This document shows, in pieces, positions 24,656 to 33,895 of a DNA stretch of 37,952 nucleotides (position 1 is its first letter; the number at the start of each line of letters is the position of its first letter). This DNA comes from Winogradskyella sp. GTDB lineage: Bacteria; Bacteroidota; Bacteroidia; Flavobacteriales; Flavobacteriaceae. The notes under the pieces are model-generated. The model ran no database searches and had not been told where the DNA came from. It saw nothing but the letters and a program-made list of their open reading frames with translations. The position numbers and the translations under genes were made by a program. The stretch lies in assembly GCF_028282165.1 (NCBI RefSeq), contig NZ_JANQIM010000013.1, positions 1 to 37,952 of the forward strand. The letters are read 5' to 3'.

Positions 24656-25654
24656 ATGCAAAAGATAACTAAAGAAGTTTACCTAAAATGGTATGAAGAT
24701 ATGCTGTTTTGGCGAAAGTTTGAAGACAAGCTGGCCGCAGTTTATATCCAACAGAAAGTTCGTGGATTTCTTCATCTTTATAATGGACAAGAAGCTGTCC
24801 TAGCTGGTGCTTTACATGCTATGGATTTGACCAAGGATAAGATGATTACAGCATATCGAAATCATGTTCAACCTATTGGTATGGGTGAAGATCCTAAGCG
24901 TGTTATGGCCGAGTTATTTGGAAAAGCAACTGGAACATCACAAGGATTAGGAGGATCCATGCACATTTTTTCTAAGGAGTACCGTTTTTATGGTGGTCAT
25001 GGTATAGTTGGTGGCCAAATTCCTTTAGGTGCAGGGATAGCGTTTGGCGACAAGTATCATGGCAGTGATGCTGTGACCTTATGCTGTTTTGGTGATGGTG
25101 CAGCAAGACAAGGATCGCTCCATGAGACCTTTAATTTGGCAATGCTTTGGAATCTCCCAGTGGTTTTTGTTTGCGAGAATAATGGTTATGCCATGGGGAC
25201 TTCCGTAGAACGCACAGCAAACCATACGGATATTTGGAAATTGGGTCTCGGTTACGAAATGCCTTCAGGTCCAGTAGACGGTATGAATCCAGTCAAAGTA
25301 GCCGAAGCTTTCGATGAAGCCATTCAGCGTGCAAGAAATGGAGGAGGGCCATCATTCTTAGAAGTTAAAACCTATAGGTATAGAGGACATTCTATGTCCG
25401 ATGCTCAGCACTACAGAACAAAGGATGAAGTAGAAGAGTATAAAAAAATAGATCCAATTACGCAGGTAAAGGATGTTATTCTAGAAAAGAAATACGCTAC
25501 TGAAGACGAAATAAAGGGCATAGATAAACGTGTTAAAGCACGCGTTTCTGAATGTGAAAAGTTTGCTGAAGAATCGCCATATCCTGAGAAAAATGTGATG
25601 TACGATTCAGTTTATGAACAAGAAGATTATCCATTTATACCACATAAATTATAA
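24656..25654 (+). CDS. pdhA: Pyruvate dehydrogenase E1 component, alpha subunit
   Basis: Thiamine-diphosphate enzyme subunit that decarboxylates pyruvate and acetylates the lipoyl groups of E2. The 332-aa length is typical of the alpha chain of an alpha2-beta2 E1. The ThDP/Mg motif runs from G-D-G-A-A-R-Q-G to C-E-N-N (~145-175). Y-R-G-H-S-M-S-D near residue 242 is the phosphorylation-loop region of the family. The beta subunit is not in this window. It is 3 nt from pdhC and shares its promoter. Confidence 0.95.
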   Translation: MQKITKEVYLKWYEDMLFWRKFEDKLAAVYIQQKVRGFLHLYNGQEAVLAGALHAMDLTKDKMITAYRNHVQPIGMGEDPKRVMAELFGKATGTSQGLGGSMHIFSKEYRFYGGHGIVGGQIPLGAGIAFGDKYHGSDAVTLCCFGDGAARQGSLHETFNLAMLWNLPVVFVCENNGYAMGTSVERTANHTDIWKLGLGYEMPSGPVDGMNPVKVAEAFDEAIQRARNGGGPSFLEVKTYRYRGHSMSDAQHYRTKDEVEEYKKIDPITQVKDVILEKKYATEDEIKGIDKRVKARVSECEKFAEESPYPEKNVMYDSVYEQEDYPFIPHKL

Positions 25655-25657
25655 GCT

Positions 25658-27313
25658 ATGGCTGAAGTGATTAATATGCCGCGTTTAAGCGATACAATGG
25701 AAGAAGGTACTGTTGCGGCTTGGCTAAAGAAAGTTGGAGATAAGATTGAGGAAGGCGATATCATAGCTGAGATAGAAACAGATAAAGCAACTATGGAGTT
25801 CGAATCTTTTCACGAAGGAACTTTATTGCATATTGGTGTTCAAGAAGGAGAAACAACAAAAGTAGATCAGCTTTTGGCAATTATAGGTGAAGAAGGTGAA
25901 GACATCTCTTCATTGTTAAATGGAAAAGCTGAGGGACAAGAATCTGATGCCACTCCTGAGGGAGAAGATACCGTAGCAGATACCATTTCGACAGAGCAGA
26001 GCGATGAAAAATCTCATGATACTATTTCTGAGGGAAATAATGAAGCAGAACTCCCAGAAGGCGTCATCGTTGTTACCATGCCCCGTTTAAGTGATACCAT
26101 GGAAGAAGGTACTGTATCTACTTGGTTGAAAAAAGTCGGTGATGAGGTAGAAGAAGGCGATATTTTAGCTGAAATAGAAACGGATAAAGCCACAATGGAG
26201 TTCGAATCTTTTCAGTCAGGAACATTACTGTACGTTGGCTTAGAAGAGGGTGAATCTGCTAAGGTTGATGCACTTTTAGCAATAATTGGCCCGGCAGGAA
26301 TCGATGTTTCTTCCGTAGCTAAGAATTTTAAGGCAGGAAGTTCAGACGTAACACCAGAACCTAAGAAAGAAGAAAAACCCGTTGATGCGCCTAAGGTTGT
26401 CGAAGCTAAAGCAGCGGAGCCAGTGATTGCGACCTCTAGTACAAGTTCTAATGGTAGAATTTTTGCGTCACCATTGGCCAAGAAGATGGCTGAAGAGAAA
26501 GGGATCAATTTAGCGCAAGTCAACGGTTCTGGAGAGAACGGAAGAATCATAAAAAGGGACATTGAAAACTTTACACCTGTAGTTGCAGCTCAGTCTTCTG
26601 CACCAGTGGCTAAGTTTGTGCCTTCAGGACAGGAAGACTTTGACGAGGTTCCAAATTCAAACATGCGTAAGGCAATTGCTAAGAATTTAGCAAAGTCTAA
26701 GTTTACTGCACCACATTATTATCTTAATGTAGAATTTGATATGGAGAATGCAATAGCGTTCAGAGCACAGTATAATTCTATGCCAGATACTAAGATATCA
26801 TATAACGACATGATTGTAAAAGCTTGTGCATTGGCATTAAAACAGCATCCACAAGTGAATTCTCAGTGGTTCGATGATAGAATGAAGCTTAATAATCATG
26901 TACACATTGGCGTAGCCGTAGCAGTACCTGATGGTTTGTTGGTGCCCGTTGTAAAATTTGCTAATGAGCAAAGCTTAACACAAATAGGAGCAGCCGTAAA
27001 AGAATTTGCAGGTAAGGCAAGAAACAAGAAATTGACCTTAGATGAAATGGAAGGAAGTACCTTTACAATTTCCAATTTAGGAATGTTCGGTATAGAGAGT
27101 TTTACATCCATTATCAATCAACCTAATTCTGCAATTTTATCTGTAGGAGCTATTGTATCTAAACCAGTGGTTAAAAATGGAGTTGTTGTTCCAGGGAACA
27201 CAATGAAACTCACAATGGCCTGTGATCACAGAACGGTAGATGGAGCAACGGGAGCACAATTCCTTCAAACATTAAAGGGCTATATTGAAAATCCGGTAAC
27301 TATGTTAGTATAA
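25658..27313 (+). CDS. pdhC: Pyruvate dehydrogenase E2, dihydrolipoamide acetyltransferase with two lipoyl domains
   Basis: Core of the pyruvate dehydrogenase complex, moving the acetyl group from lipoate to CoA. The 551 aa comprise lipoyl domain 1 (~2-78, Lys43 in E-T-D-K-A), an acidic linker, lipoyl domain 2 (~135-210, Lys176 in the same motif), and a Pro/Ala linker. The E1/E3-binding domain follows at ~268-305 (FASPLAKKMAEEKGI...GRIIKRDI). The catalytic domain ends in D-H-R-T-V-D-G (His523, Asp527). The lipoyl domains are near-identical around the lysine, pointing to internal duplication. E3 lies elsewhere. A terminator follows. Confidence 0.96.
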   Translation: MAEVINMPRLSDTMEEGTVAAWLKKVGDKIEEGDIIAEIETDKATMEFESFHEGTLLHIGVQEGETTKVDQLLAIIGEEGEDISSLLNGKAEGQESDATPEGEDTVADTISTEQSDEKSHDTISEGNNEAELPEGVIVVTMPRLSDTMEEGTVSTWLKKVGDEVEEGDILAEIETDKATMEFESFQSGTLLYVGLEEGESAKVDALLAIIGPAGIDVSSVAKNFKAGSSDVTPEPKKEEKPVDAPKVVEAKAAEPVIATSSTSSNGRIFASPLAKKMAEEKGINLAQVNGSGENGRIIKRDIENFTPVVAAQSSAPVAKFVPSGQEDFDEVPNSNMRKAIAKNLAKSKFTAPHYYLNVEFDMENAIAFRAQYNSMPDTKISYNDMIVKACALALKQHPQVNSQWFDDRMKLNNHVHIGVAVAVPDGLLVPVVKFANEQSLTQIGAAVKEFAGKARNKKLTLDEMEGSTFTISNLGMFGIESFTSIINQPNSAILSVGAIVSKPVVKNGVVVPGNTMKLTMACDHRTVDGATGAQFLQTLKGYIENPVTMLV

Positions 27314-27367
27314 TGTTTTATATTAACAATATGGTTTGTAAATTTATATAGTGGATTAGATGATATC

Positions 27368-27402
27368 AAATCCTCTTTTTGCCTATTAAAAGAGGATTTT
27401 TC
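27368..27402 (+). terminator. Terminator after pdhC
   Basis: A perfect 12-bp stem AAATCCTCTTTT (27368-27379) / AAAAGAGGATTT (27388-27399) with an 8-base loop is followed by TTT. Confidence 0.88.
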
Positions 27403-27467
27403 TTGTCATAAAAATATTTAAATTTATCACCCATTAATAAAGATTCATTAAACATTTAAATAAAACT

Positions 27468-28214
27468 ATGAAAATGAAAAACTTTAAAACATTAATTCTT
27501 TTTGCATTTATTACAATTTTTACAATCTCAGGTTATGCCCAGAAAAAGAAAGTAGCTGTAGTTACGTTCTATGCCGATAAGGTTATTGACCTTTCTGAAG
27601 TTGATGCCTCAGCAGACTTTATAGCAAAAAATACTAAATTAAGTGATGACCCAGATTTTAATTTAAAAAAACCTCTTGAAGAATTTCATAAGGCATTTTT
27701 TGAGAATTATGTAAATGAATTTGATTTTGAGCTAATACCCGAAGAAGACGTATTAAATTTACCAGAGTACCAAGAATTTAAGGCAGATTACGGTAATTAT
27801 AAAAATATAGGTAATCAAGATGCCTATGAAACAATCGATGGTTATAAAGTGGTACAGAACTATGGTAGTAGGCTAGAAGTTAAAAATCTCAAACCAATTG
27901 CAGAAGCACTAGGTGCAGACGCCATTATGTTTGTAAGATTGAATTACGGTTTTAATAAAACAGGTATTGGAAAATTAGGCTATTACAGTATAAAGGCTTC
28001 TGTCAGCCTTGATTTATTTTCTAAGGACAATAAGAGTATTTTCCAATTCGGGGAGATAGCAGGCTCAAAGAAAAAAGCTGTTATGGTTGGTGGTATTCCA
28101 GTGATGACACCAGACAAAATTCAACCAATGTGTGAAAATGCGACAGAAGAATTGATAAAAGACATGAATAAAAAAATAGAAAGACTTTCTAAAAAAGCTA
28201 ATAAAAAACTATAA
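27468..28214 (+). CDS. Secreted or periplasmic protein of unknown function
   Basis: The 248 aa start with a signal peptide (hydrophobic stretch ~8-20, cleavage after G-Y-A-Q at ~24). The mature part opens K-K-K-V-A-V-V-T-F-Y-A-D-K, a beta strand followed by helices, and includes A-L-G-A-D-A-I-M-F-V-R-L near residue 145. That layout recalls periplasmic lipoprotein-like folds that begin with a conserved beta strand and carry a G-A-D-A motif. The end is very rich in Lys. There is no lipobox. It lies between two terminators, so it is transcribed alone. I do not recognise a named family. ATG 27474 is an equally possible start. Confidence 0.8.
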   Translation: MKMKNFKTLILFAFITIFTISGYAQKKKVAVVTFYADKVIDLSEVDASADFIAKNTKLSDDPDFNLKKPLEEFHKAFFENYVNEFDFELIPEEDVLNLPEYQEFKADYGNYKNIGNQDAYETIDGYKVVQNYGSRLEVKNLKPIAEALGADAIMFVRLNYGFNKTGIGKLGYYSIKASVSLDLFSKDNKSIFQFGEIAGSKKKAVMVGGIPVMTPDKIQPMCENATEELIKDMNKKIERLSKKANKKL

Positions 28215-28237
28215 GAGAAATTTGTAATTTAAAATCA

Positions 28238-28274
28238 AAACCTGTTTCAAAGCTTATTTGAGACAGGTTTTTTT
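28238..28274 (+). terminator. Terminator after the 248-residue gene
   Basis: A 14-bp stem (28238-28251 with 28257-28270, one T-G pair) closes a GCTTA loop and is followed by TTTT. Confidence 0.88.
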
Positions 28275-28438
28275 ATCTTTAGTCACAAATAAATGTTATT
28301 ATGAAATGAGCATAAACAAAATTAATTTTTTGCTTACCCACCGAAATAATTAATTTTTTTGTGCGAAAGCGCAGCGGTTGATCTAAGCAGAAAATTTTTA
28401 TTTAGTTCATTTTCAATGAGACAAAAATTTTTAGATAG

Positions 28439-29422
28439 ATGAAAAAGGGATTTTCTCTTCTAGTCATTTTGCTTTTAATTTCCTGTGCAGTCAAACAAAA
28501 AGGTGCAGAGGGCAAGGATGCTACTGATAGAACAAGTTCAGGTGAGATAACTATTACAGCTAATGACATTAAAAAAAGTATGGAATATCTTGCTTCTGAT
28601 GAGTTAGGGGGACGGGCAACAGGGACGGAAGGCATAGAAAAAGCAGCTATCTTCATTGAGAATTACTTTAAAGATAATAATATCCAACCTTATTTTGAGA
28701 CCTACAGAGATTCCTTCAATATTGAAGAAATTATAGGATTTAATATTGTGGGTCTGATTGAAGGCAACGACCCAAAATTAAAAAAGGAATTTGTGATTCT
28801 TGGAGGTCATTACGATCATATTGGCAAGGGCAAAGAAGTTAACGGAGATACTATAGCCAATGGCGCCAATGACGATGCTTCCGGAACTATTGCTGCTATG
28901 GAGTTTGGTAAATATTTTGCCAAATCAAAAACCAATAAACGAAGTGTTTTGATTACTTTATATTCGGCAGAAGAAATCGGGCTTAAAGGATCGGCACATT
29001 TAGCCGAACGCTTAAAGAATAAAGGCATGGATGCTTACACAATGATCAACTTTGAAATGATTGGAGTACCAAGAACTGCGGATAAATCGATGGCTTATAT
29101 TAGCGGTTATAATCGTTCAAATCTAGTGTCAATATTAAACCAATACGCTGGCGAAAAGGTATTAGGTCTTTTCCCAAAGGCTGAGCAATTTCAACTGTTT
29201 TTTAGATCAGATAATTTTCCATTCTATAAAGCATTTAATATGCCAGCACATGCCATATCGACTTTTGATTTTACCAATTTTGACTATTATCATCATGTAG
29301 ATGATGAGCCCGATAAGATGGATTATACACATATGGTAAGCTTTATTAATAAAATGATTCCTGCGCTAGAAGGGATGATTAATGGACCAACCAAAGAAGT
29401 AGTATTAACAGAGAATGAGTAA
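28439..29422 (+). CDS. M28-family zinc aminopeptidase, lipoprotein
   Basis: Zinc exopeptidase of the M28 family, probably releasing N-terminal residues in the periplasm or at the outer membrane. The 327 aa begin with a lipoprotein signal, L-L-I-S-C with Cys16. Metal and catalytic residues of the family are visible: His124 in G-G-H-Y-D-H, Asp145 in G-A-N-D-D-A-S-G, the Glu pair 178-179 in Y-S-A-E-E-I-G, and His in Y-Y-H-H-V-D-D near residue 285. A-S-D-E-L-G-G-R at ~52-59 is typical of the propeptide-like start. It overlaps the next gene by 8 bases. Confidence 0.93.
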   Translation: MKKGFSLLVILLLISCAVKQKGAEGKDATDRTSSGEITITANDIKKSMEYLASDELGGRATGTEGIEKAAIFIENYFKDNNIQPYFETYRDSFNIEEIIGFNIVGLIEGNDPKLKKEFVILGGHYDHIGKGKEVNGDTIANGANDDASGTIAAMEFGKYFAKSKTNKRSVLITLYSAEEIGLKGSAHLAERLKNKGMDAYTMINFEMIGVPRTADKSMAYISGYNRSNLVSILNQYAGEKVLGLFPKAEQFQLFFRSDNFPFYKAFNMPAHAISTFDFTNFDYYHHVDDEPDKMDYTHMVSFINKMIPALEGMINGPTKEVVLTENE

Positions 29423-30101
29423 AAATGTAATTATAACAGGAACAAGTAGAGGAATAGGATTCGAATTGGTAAAACTCTTTGCCAGTTTAGGCCATAATGT
29501 TTTGGCATTGTCGAGAAATGCTAAGCCCGTTAACGCTTTAAATTTAGACCATGTTAAATCCTTGGGATGCGATTTGTGCGCTATCAAAGATTACAACAAG
29601 GTTGATGCATTCATTTCAAAACAATGGAAAAACCATGTCGATATTCTCATAAATAATGCAGGGACTTTGCTTAATAAGCCTTTTGCAGAAACTACAATTA
29701 AAGATTTCGAACAGGTTTATAAAACAAATGTCTTTGGCGTTTCTGAAATGACTAGGGTTGTACTCCCATTTATGAGACATGATGGTCATGTGGTAACCAT
29801 TAGTAGTATGGGCGGTATACAAGGCAGTGTAAAATTTCCCGGGTTAGCTGCATATAGCTCTAGCAAAGGGGCCGTTATTACTTTAACGGAGCTGTTGGCA
29901 GAAGAATATAAGGAAACAGGTCCGCAATTCAATGTTTTGGCTATTGGAGCTGTGCAGACCGAAATGTTAAAGGAGGCTTTTCCAGATTATCAGGCGCCAA
30001 CGACTGCTTTAGAAATGGCGACCTATATTAAAGATTTTGCCCTAACAGGAAATACATATTATAACGGCAAAGTACTTCAGGTATCCAATTCTACGCCTTA
30101 A
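29415..30101 (+). CDS. Short-chain dehydrogenase/reductase
   Basis: Classical NAD(P)-dependent SDR of 228 aa with T-G-T-S-R-G-I-G (~9-16), N-N-A-G (~80-83), catalytic Ser131, Tyr147 and Lys151 (Y-S-S-S-K). The substrate is unknown. The start overlaps the peptidase stop (ATGAGTAA), so translation is probably coupled. The Arg at position 12 of the glycine motif and R34 after the second strand favour NADPH over NADH. Confidence 0.92.
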   Translation: MSKNVIITGTSRGIGFELVKLFASLGHNVLALSRNAKPVNALNLDHVKSLGCDLCAIKDYNKVDAFISKQWKNHVDILINNAGTLLNKPFAETTIKDFEQVYKTNVFGVSEMTRVVLPFMRHDGHVVTISSMGGIQGSVKFPGLAAYSSSKGAVITLTELLAEEYKETGPQFNVLAIGAVQTEMLKEAFPDYQAPTTALEMATYIKDFALTGNTYYNGKVLQVSNSTP

Positions 30102-30143
30102 AGTCTTTTTCTAGGAAATTTTTTTCAATATTTTAGAAGTAAT

Positions 30144-32969
30144 ATGCTACAATTGTTTTTTTGTTTATCTTTTCAGAAATTAAATAATATACATTTGAAC
30201 AACTTTAAAGGTATGGTATTGTTCGTGGCGATATTTTCGTTTATAGCCACGAACGCTCAGTGTAACCTACAGGAGACCATTGTTATTTGTGACATGACTC
30301 AAATAGATGGCGATAACGACGGGACACCAGATGGTATAATTAACTTGTATGAAGAATACACTAATCTTACAGGAAACACTATACAAGCAGGCACATGGTT
30401 TGATCCAAATTTTACTTTTGCACTAAATGAAAACACGGGCGATTTATTTCTCTGGGATTTAAATGAATCATCTACATCACCAACAGATTATAGTTTTGAG
30501 CTAACCAACACCGATTGTGGCCCTGGAGATGTTGCTTTAACCATTAATTTGGTACTTGGACCTTTCTCGGGTATTGCTTTGCCAACAAATTTAGACGATG
30601 TTAACGTACAGGTTTGTGATGAAGGATCTACACCAACAGATATTTGTATTGCTCTGCCAGATATGGACCTTTTTGAAGCCCTAGAATCTCTGCCAAGCCC
30701 TCATGCAAATGGACAGTGGACATATGAGGGGAGTAGTCCTAATTTTAATGGCATTGTTGGATCTGAGTTGTCTGTTACCGTACCCTATGCGCCAGGACCT
30801 CCTTTAGTAGATGAAGAAACATTTGAGTTGGTCTACAGAGTAGAAGGGATTGCACCGTGCGACCTTGTACAGGAAACTAGAGTTAAGATTTCTGTTGTAA
30901 GACAAGTGTTTTCAGGCTTAGCTCAAAATCAGAGGATTTGTGAAGCATCTATCATAAATGGAGATTTTGATAATGATGTTGATTTAACAGATGACCAGTT
31001 TTTATTTTTGGAAGACATAGAGGGCACTTGGGCAATGGATATGTTTGGACAAGTAACTTCCTTAGGAGATTCAGAAATAAATATCAATAATATCTACCAA
31101 CAGATTGTAACCAATAATCCTAGATTTGGATGTGTTGAACTCGCTTTTACGTATTCTGTAGAACAACGATCAGGGGTGTGCGGGGATGCTACTTCAACCG
31201 TTAATTTTAAGCTTTATGAGTATTTAAGACCTTTCTCCCAGACTAATTTTCCAGAATTCTGCGAAGATGATCCATCACTACCAGCAACGATTAATCTCTA
31301 TGATCAATTAACATTTACCACTGAAAATGGTGTTCTTTTCGATTACCCATCAAATGCTTGTACGCAATGGAGTTTGGTGTCTGGCCCTTCAAACTTGGGT
31401 CTAGTCTCTAATGGTGGAGGTTGTACACCAACTCCAGGATATTCTCATCTCGGACAAGTTAGTTTAGTAGGAGCAGAACCCGGAACTTATACTTTTAGGT
31501 ACACCGTAAGTCCAGAAGTCAACTGTAATCCAGATAACTTTATGGCTTTCGATTATGTAGATGAATGTACTACAGTTCCTGATTCTACTGGGTTTTGTGA
31601 TGCAGAATCTGCTGAGGTCGTAATAGTAATTCATCCTAAGAATTATGCAGGAGAAAACACTATTGGACTTTCGTTTTGTGAAACCGACCTTGGTAGCTCC
31701 ATAGATTTAATAGCACTACTAAATACCAATGGTATTGATGATCCCATATACGTTGGTCCACTCGGAAATTGGTTCGATCTAGATACTGGCAATCCAGTTA
31801 CAAATCCATTTGTAATTCCAGAAATTAACGGTGAACAAACATTCAATTTTGTTTACTCTACAACGACGCCCAACAATTGTCTGGATAGAGCAGATCTTTC
31901 ATTTACTATCTATGAACAATATCCATTAGGTACTGATAATGCTATACAAGTGTGCAATGATGACAGTGCCTTTAATTTATTTGATTTACTAGGCAACGAT
32001 GTTAGCACTATTGGTAGTTGGACAGGGCCTAACGGATTTGTCTCTACGACCAACGATGTGTTTTTTGACCCGTCATCATTTGATGCTGGCGATTATATTT
32101 ATACGATTCCCGATAATGGTGATGGGACCGTTTTTTGCCCAGGTGGCCAAGCTGTTGTGACCGTTTCGGTTATTCAAAATGCCAATGCCGGAATGGACAT
32201 GCAGACGATGGTTTGTAGGTCAGATATTCAAGTCGATTTGCTTAATGTATTAGATCCCGCAGCAGATTTGGGAGGAACCTTTGAGGATATCGATAATACA
32301 AATGCACTTAATGGAAGTATCGTTGACATTTCTTCATTGAATGAAGGTGATTATAATTTTCAATACACTGTAGTGGGAGATCTACAATGTAATGTTTCAA
32401 CAGCAATCTTAACGGTAAGCGTTATGGATGTTGAAGCACCAAATGCCCAAAACCAAACTTTTTGTCTAACAGATGCAGCCACTATTGCAGATTTAGAGAT
32501 ATTAAGTACGGGCTTTGATTTTAATTGGTACGACACAGCCACATCCACTGATATTTTACCATTGGATTTACTATTGGTAAATGGGGAAGATTATTTTGTT
32601 TCATCCATAGATAATGAGGGTTGCGAATCTACCAGAACTCAAATTACAGTCACCTTACTGCCTTTTAATGATAGCACTTGTAATGATTGTGAGATTAATG
32701 ATGGTATATCAGATAATGACGATAACGAAAATGAAGAGCTGGATTTATGTAACCTCCCCGAAATTTTTCCGAGTTATGAAATAGAGATATTTAACCGTTA
32801 CGGCACTTTGGTTTTTAAAGGTAATAATAGTACAGGATTATTTGATGGTACTTCTAACGTGTCCTTAACTATCGGAGACCGATTGCCTTCAGGGACTTAC
32901 TTCTATGTGTTTAAGCCAAATGACGGAATGACCGATGCATTTCAAGGAAGCGTTTATTTAAGTAGATAA
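30144..32969 (+). CDS. Large secreted adhesin-like protein with type B (gliding-motility-associated) C-terminal sorting domain
   Basis: Cell-surface cargo of type IX secretion. The body is built of about six or more modules of ~80-100 residues, each opening with a Cys-Asp/Glu segment such as V-C-D-E-G, F-C-E-D-D, F-C-E-T-D or V-C-N-D-D and ending in a V-x-V-x-V strand. The C-terminal ~85 residues match the type B sorting domain: Y-E-I-E-I-F-N-R-Y-G-T-L-V-F-K-G and L-P-S-G-T-Y-F-Y-V-F, ending G-S-V-Y-L-S-R. The usual S-P-N-G-D-G-x-N-D stretch is replaced by an acidic N-D-G-I-S-D-N-D-D. The start is uncertain: residues 1-23 precede the signal peptide, and TTG 30195 or ATG 30213 may be used. It is followed 10 nt later by a PorP/SprF gene. 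Confidence 0.88.
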   Translation: MLQLFFCLSFQKLNNIHLNNFKGMVLFVAIFSFIATNAQCNLQETIVICDMTQIDGDNDGTPDGIINLYEEYTNLTGNTIQAGTWFDPNFTFALNENTGDLFLWDLNESSTSPTDYSFELTNTDCGPGDVALTINLVLGPFSGIALPTNLDDVNVQVCDEGSTPTDICIALPDMDLFEALESLPSPHANGQWTYEGSSPNFNGIVGSELSVTVPYAPGPPLVDEETFELVYRVEGIAPCDLVQETRVKISVVRQVFSGLAQNQRICEASIINGDFDNDVDLTDDQFLFLEDIEGTWAMDMFGQVTSLGDSEININNIYQQIVTNNPRFGCVELAFTYSVEQRSGVCGDATSTVNFKLYEYLRPFSQTNFPEFCEDDPSLPATINLYDQLTFTTENGVLFDYPSNACTQWSLVSGPSNLGLVSNGGGCTPTPGYSHLGQVSLVGAEPGTYTFRYTVSPEVNCNPDNFMAFDYVDECTTVPDSTGFCDAESAEVVIVIHPKNYAGENTIGLSFCETDLGSSIDLIALLNTNGIDDPIYVGPLGNWFDLDTGNPVTNPFVIPEINGEQTFNFVYSTTTPNNCLDRADLSFTIYEQYPLGTDNAIQVCNDDSAFNLFDLLGNDVSTIGSWTGPNGFVSTTNDVFFDPSSFDAGDYIYTIPDNGDGTVFCPGGQAVVTVSVIQNANAGMDMQTMVCRSDIQVDLLNVLDPAADLGGTFEDIDNTNALNGSIVDISSLNEGDYNFQYTVVGDLQCNVSTAILTVSVMDVEAPNAQNQTFCLTDAATIADLEILSTGFDFNWYDTATSTDILPLDLLLVNGEDYFVSSIDNEGCESTRTQITVTLLPFNDSTCNDCEINDGISDNDDNENEELDLCNLPEIFPSYEIEIFNRYGTLVFKGNNSTGLFDGTSNVSLTIGDRLPSGTYFYVFKPNDGMTDAFQGSVYLSR
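30190..30197 (+). promoter_or_regulatory. Possible -7 element near the start of the adhesin gene
   Basis: TACATTTG fits TAnnTTTG exactly but has no TTG at the right distance and lies inside the longest open frame. If real, translation would begin at ATG 30213. Confidence 0.3.
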
Positions 32970-32979
32970 GAGCAATAGA

Positions 32980-33894
32980 ATGAAAATAAGACTACATTAT
33001 ATTTTAATCTGTTTTTGCTGTACGATGCTATATGCACAACAAGAGCCACATTACACACAATACATGTATAATATGAGTATTGTTAATCCTGCATATATGA
33101 TCAATGAACCAAGCTTTGTTGAGGTGGGTACACTTTATCGCACGCAATGGGTAGGGATCGATGGCGCTCCGAGAACAGCCAACGCATTTGCTAATATTCC
33201 TTTAAGCGATAAAATTGAGATAAGTCTCAATTATCTCAATGATGAAATAGGAGACAATATAAAGCAAACTGAAAACATGTTTAGTGTGGATTTTGCATAT
33301 AAAATAAAGCTTAATGAAACTTTGAATATGTCTTTTGGAATGAGAGCGGGTTTTGATCATTTAAGCACAAATGTTTTTGAAAGTAATGTTAGTGATGATC
33401 CTTTTTTTGATAATACGCAAAAGACTGTTCTTAATATAGGTGCGGGAGTGTTTATGTTTCACGAAGATTATTATGTAGGGTTGTCGTCACCAAACTTATT
33501 GCCAAACGAGATAGATGCAAATAATAATGTTTTTTATCAAAATGAACTTCACCTCTTTCTTATTGGAGGTTATATTTTTGATATCAATAGTGATATTAGG
33601 TTAAAACCTTCAACAGTGGTGAAGTATGTTAATGGTGCACCTTTATCTTTTGATATTTCGGCAAATGCATTATATCAAGGCAAGTATGAATTAGGTGTCT
33701 CTTACAGATATCAGGATGCTATTACTGCCATGGTAGGTATAGAAGTGCTTACTGGATTGAGGTTTGGCTATGCCTATGATTTTAATACCAACGCACTTAA
33801 CGATTTTAATAATGGCAGTCACGAGTTTATACTAACGTATAGATTTGATGTGTTAGGACTAAGTAAAAAGTTTTCATCTCCGAGATTCTATTAA
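32980..33894 (+). CDS. PorP/SprF-family type IX secretion outer-membrane protein
   Basis: Outer-membrane beta-barrel that accompanies type B cargo and helps export or anchor it. The 304 aa have a signal peptide ending L-Y-A-Q-Q, then the family opening P-H-Y-T-Q-Y-M-Y-N-M-S-I-V-N-P-A-Y at ~24-40. Regular amphipathic strands follow, and the end is Y-R-F-D. Position between the cargo gene (10 nt) and the OmpA-like gene (1 nt) is the usual triplet. It is a paralogue-type partner of this cargo rather than necessarily SprF itself. Confidence 0.93.
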   Translation: MKIRLHYILICFCCTMLYAQQEPHYTQYMYNMSIVNPAYMINEPSFVEVGTLYRTQWVGIDGAPRTANAFANIPLSDKIEISLNYLNDEIGDNIKQTENMFSVDFAYKIKLNETLNMSFGMRAGFDHLSTNVFESNVSDDPFFDNTQKTVLNIGAGVFMFHEDYYVGLSSPNLLPNEIDANNNVFYQNELHLFLIGGYIFDINSDIRLKPSTVVKYVNGAPLSFDISANALYQGKYELGVSYRYQDAITAMVGIEVLTGLRFGYAYDFNTNALNDFNNGSHEFILTYRFDVLGLSKKFSSPRFY

Positions 33895-33895
33895 T

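Noticed and set aside
25660..26260. Direct repeats inside pdhC as a mobile or assembly artefact
   Set aside because: They are the two lipoyl domains, a normal arrangement in E2 proteins.
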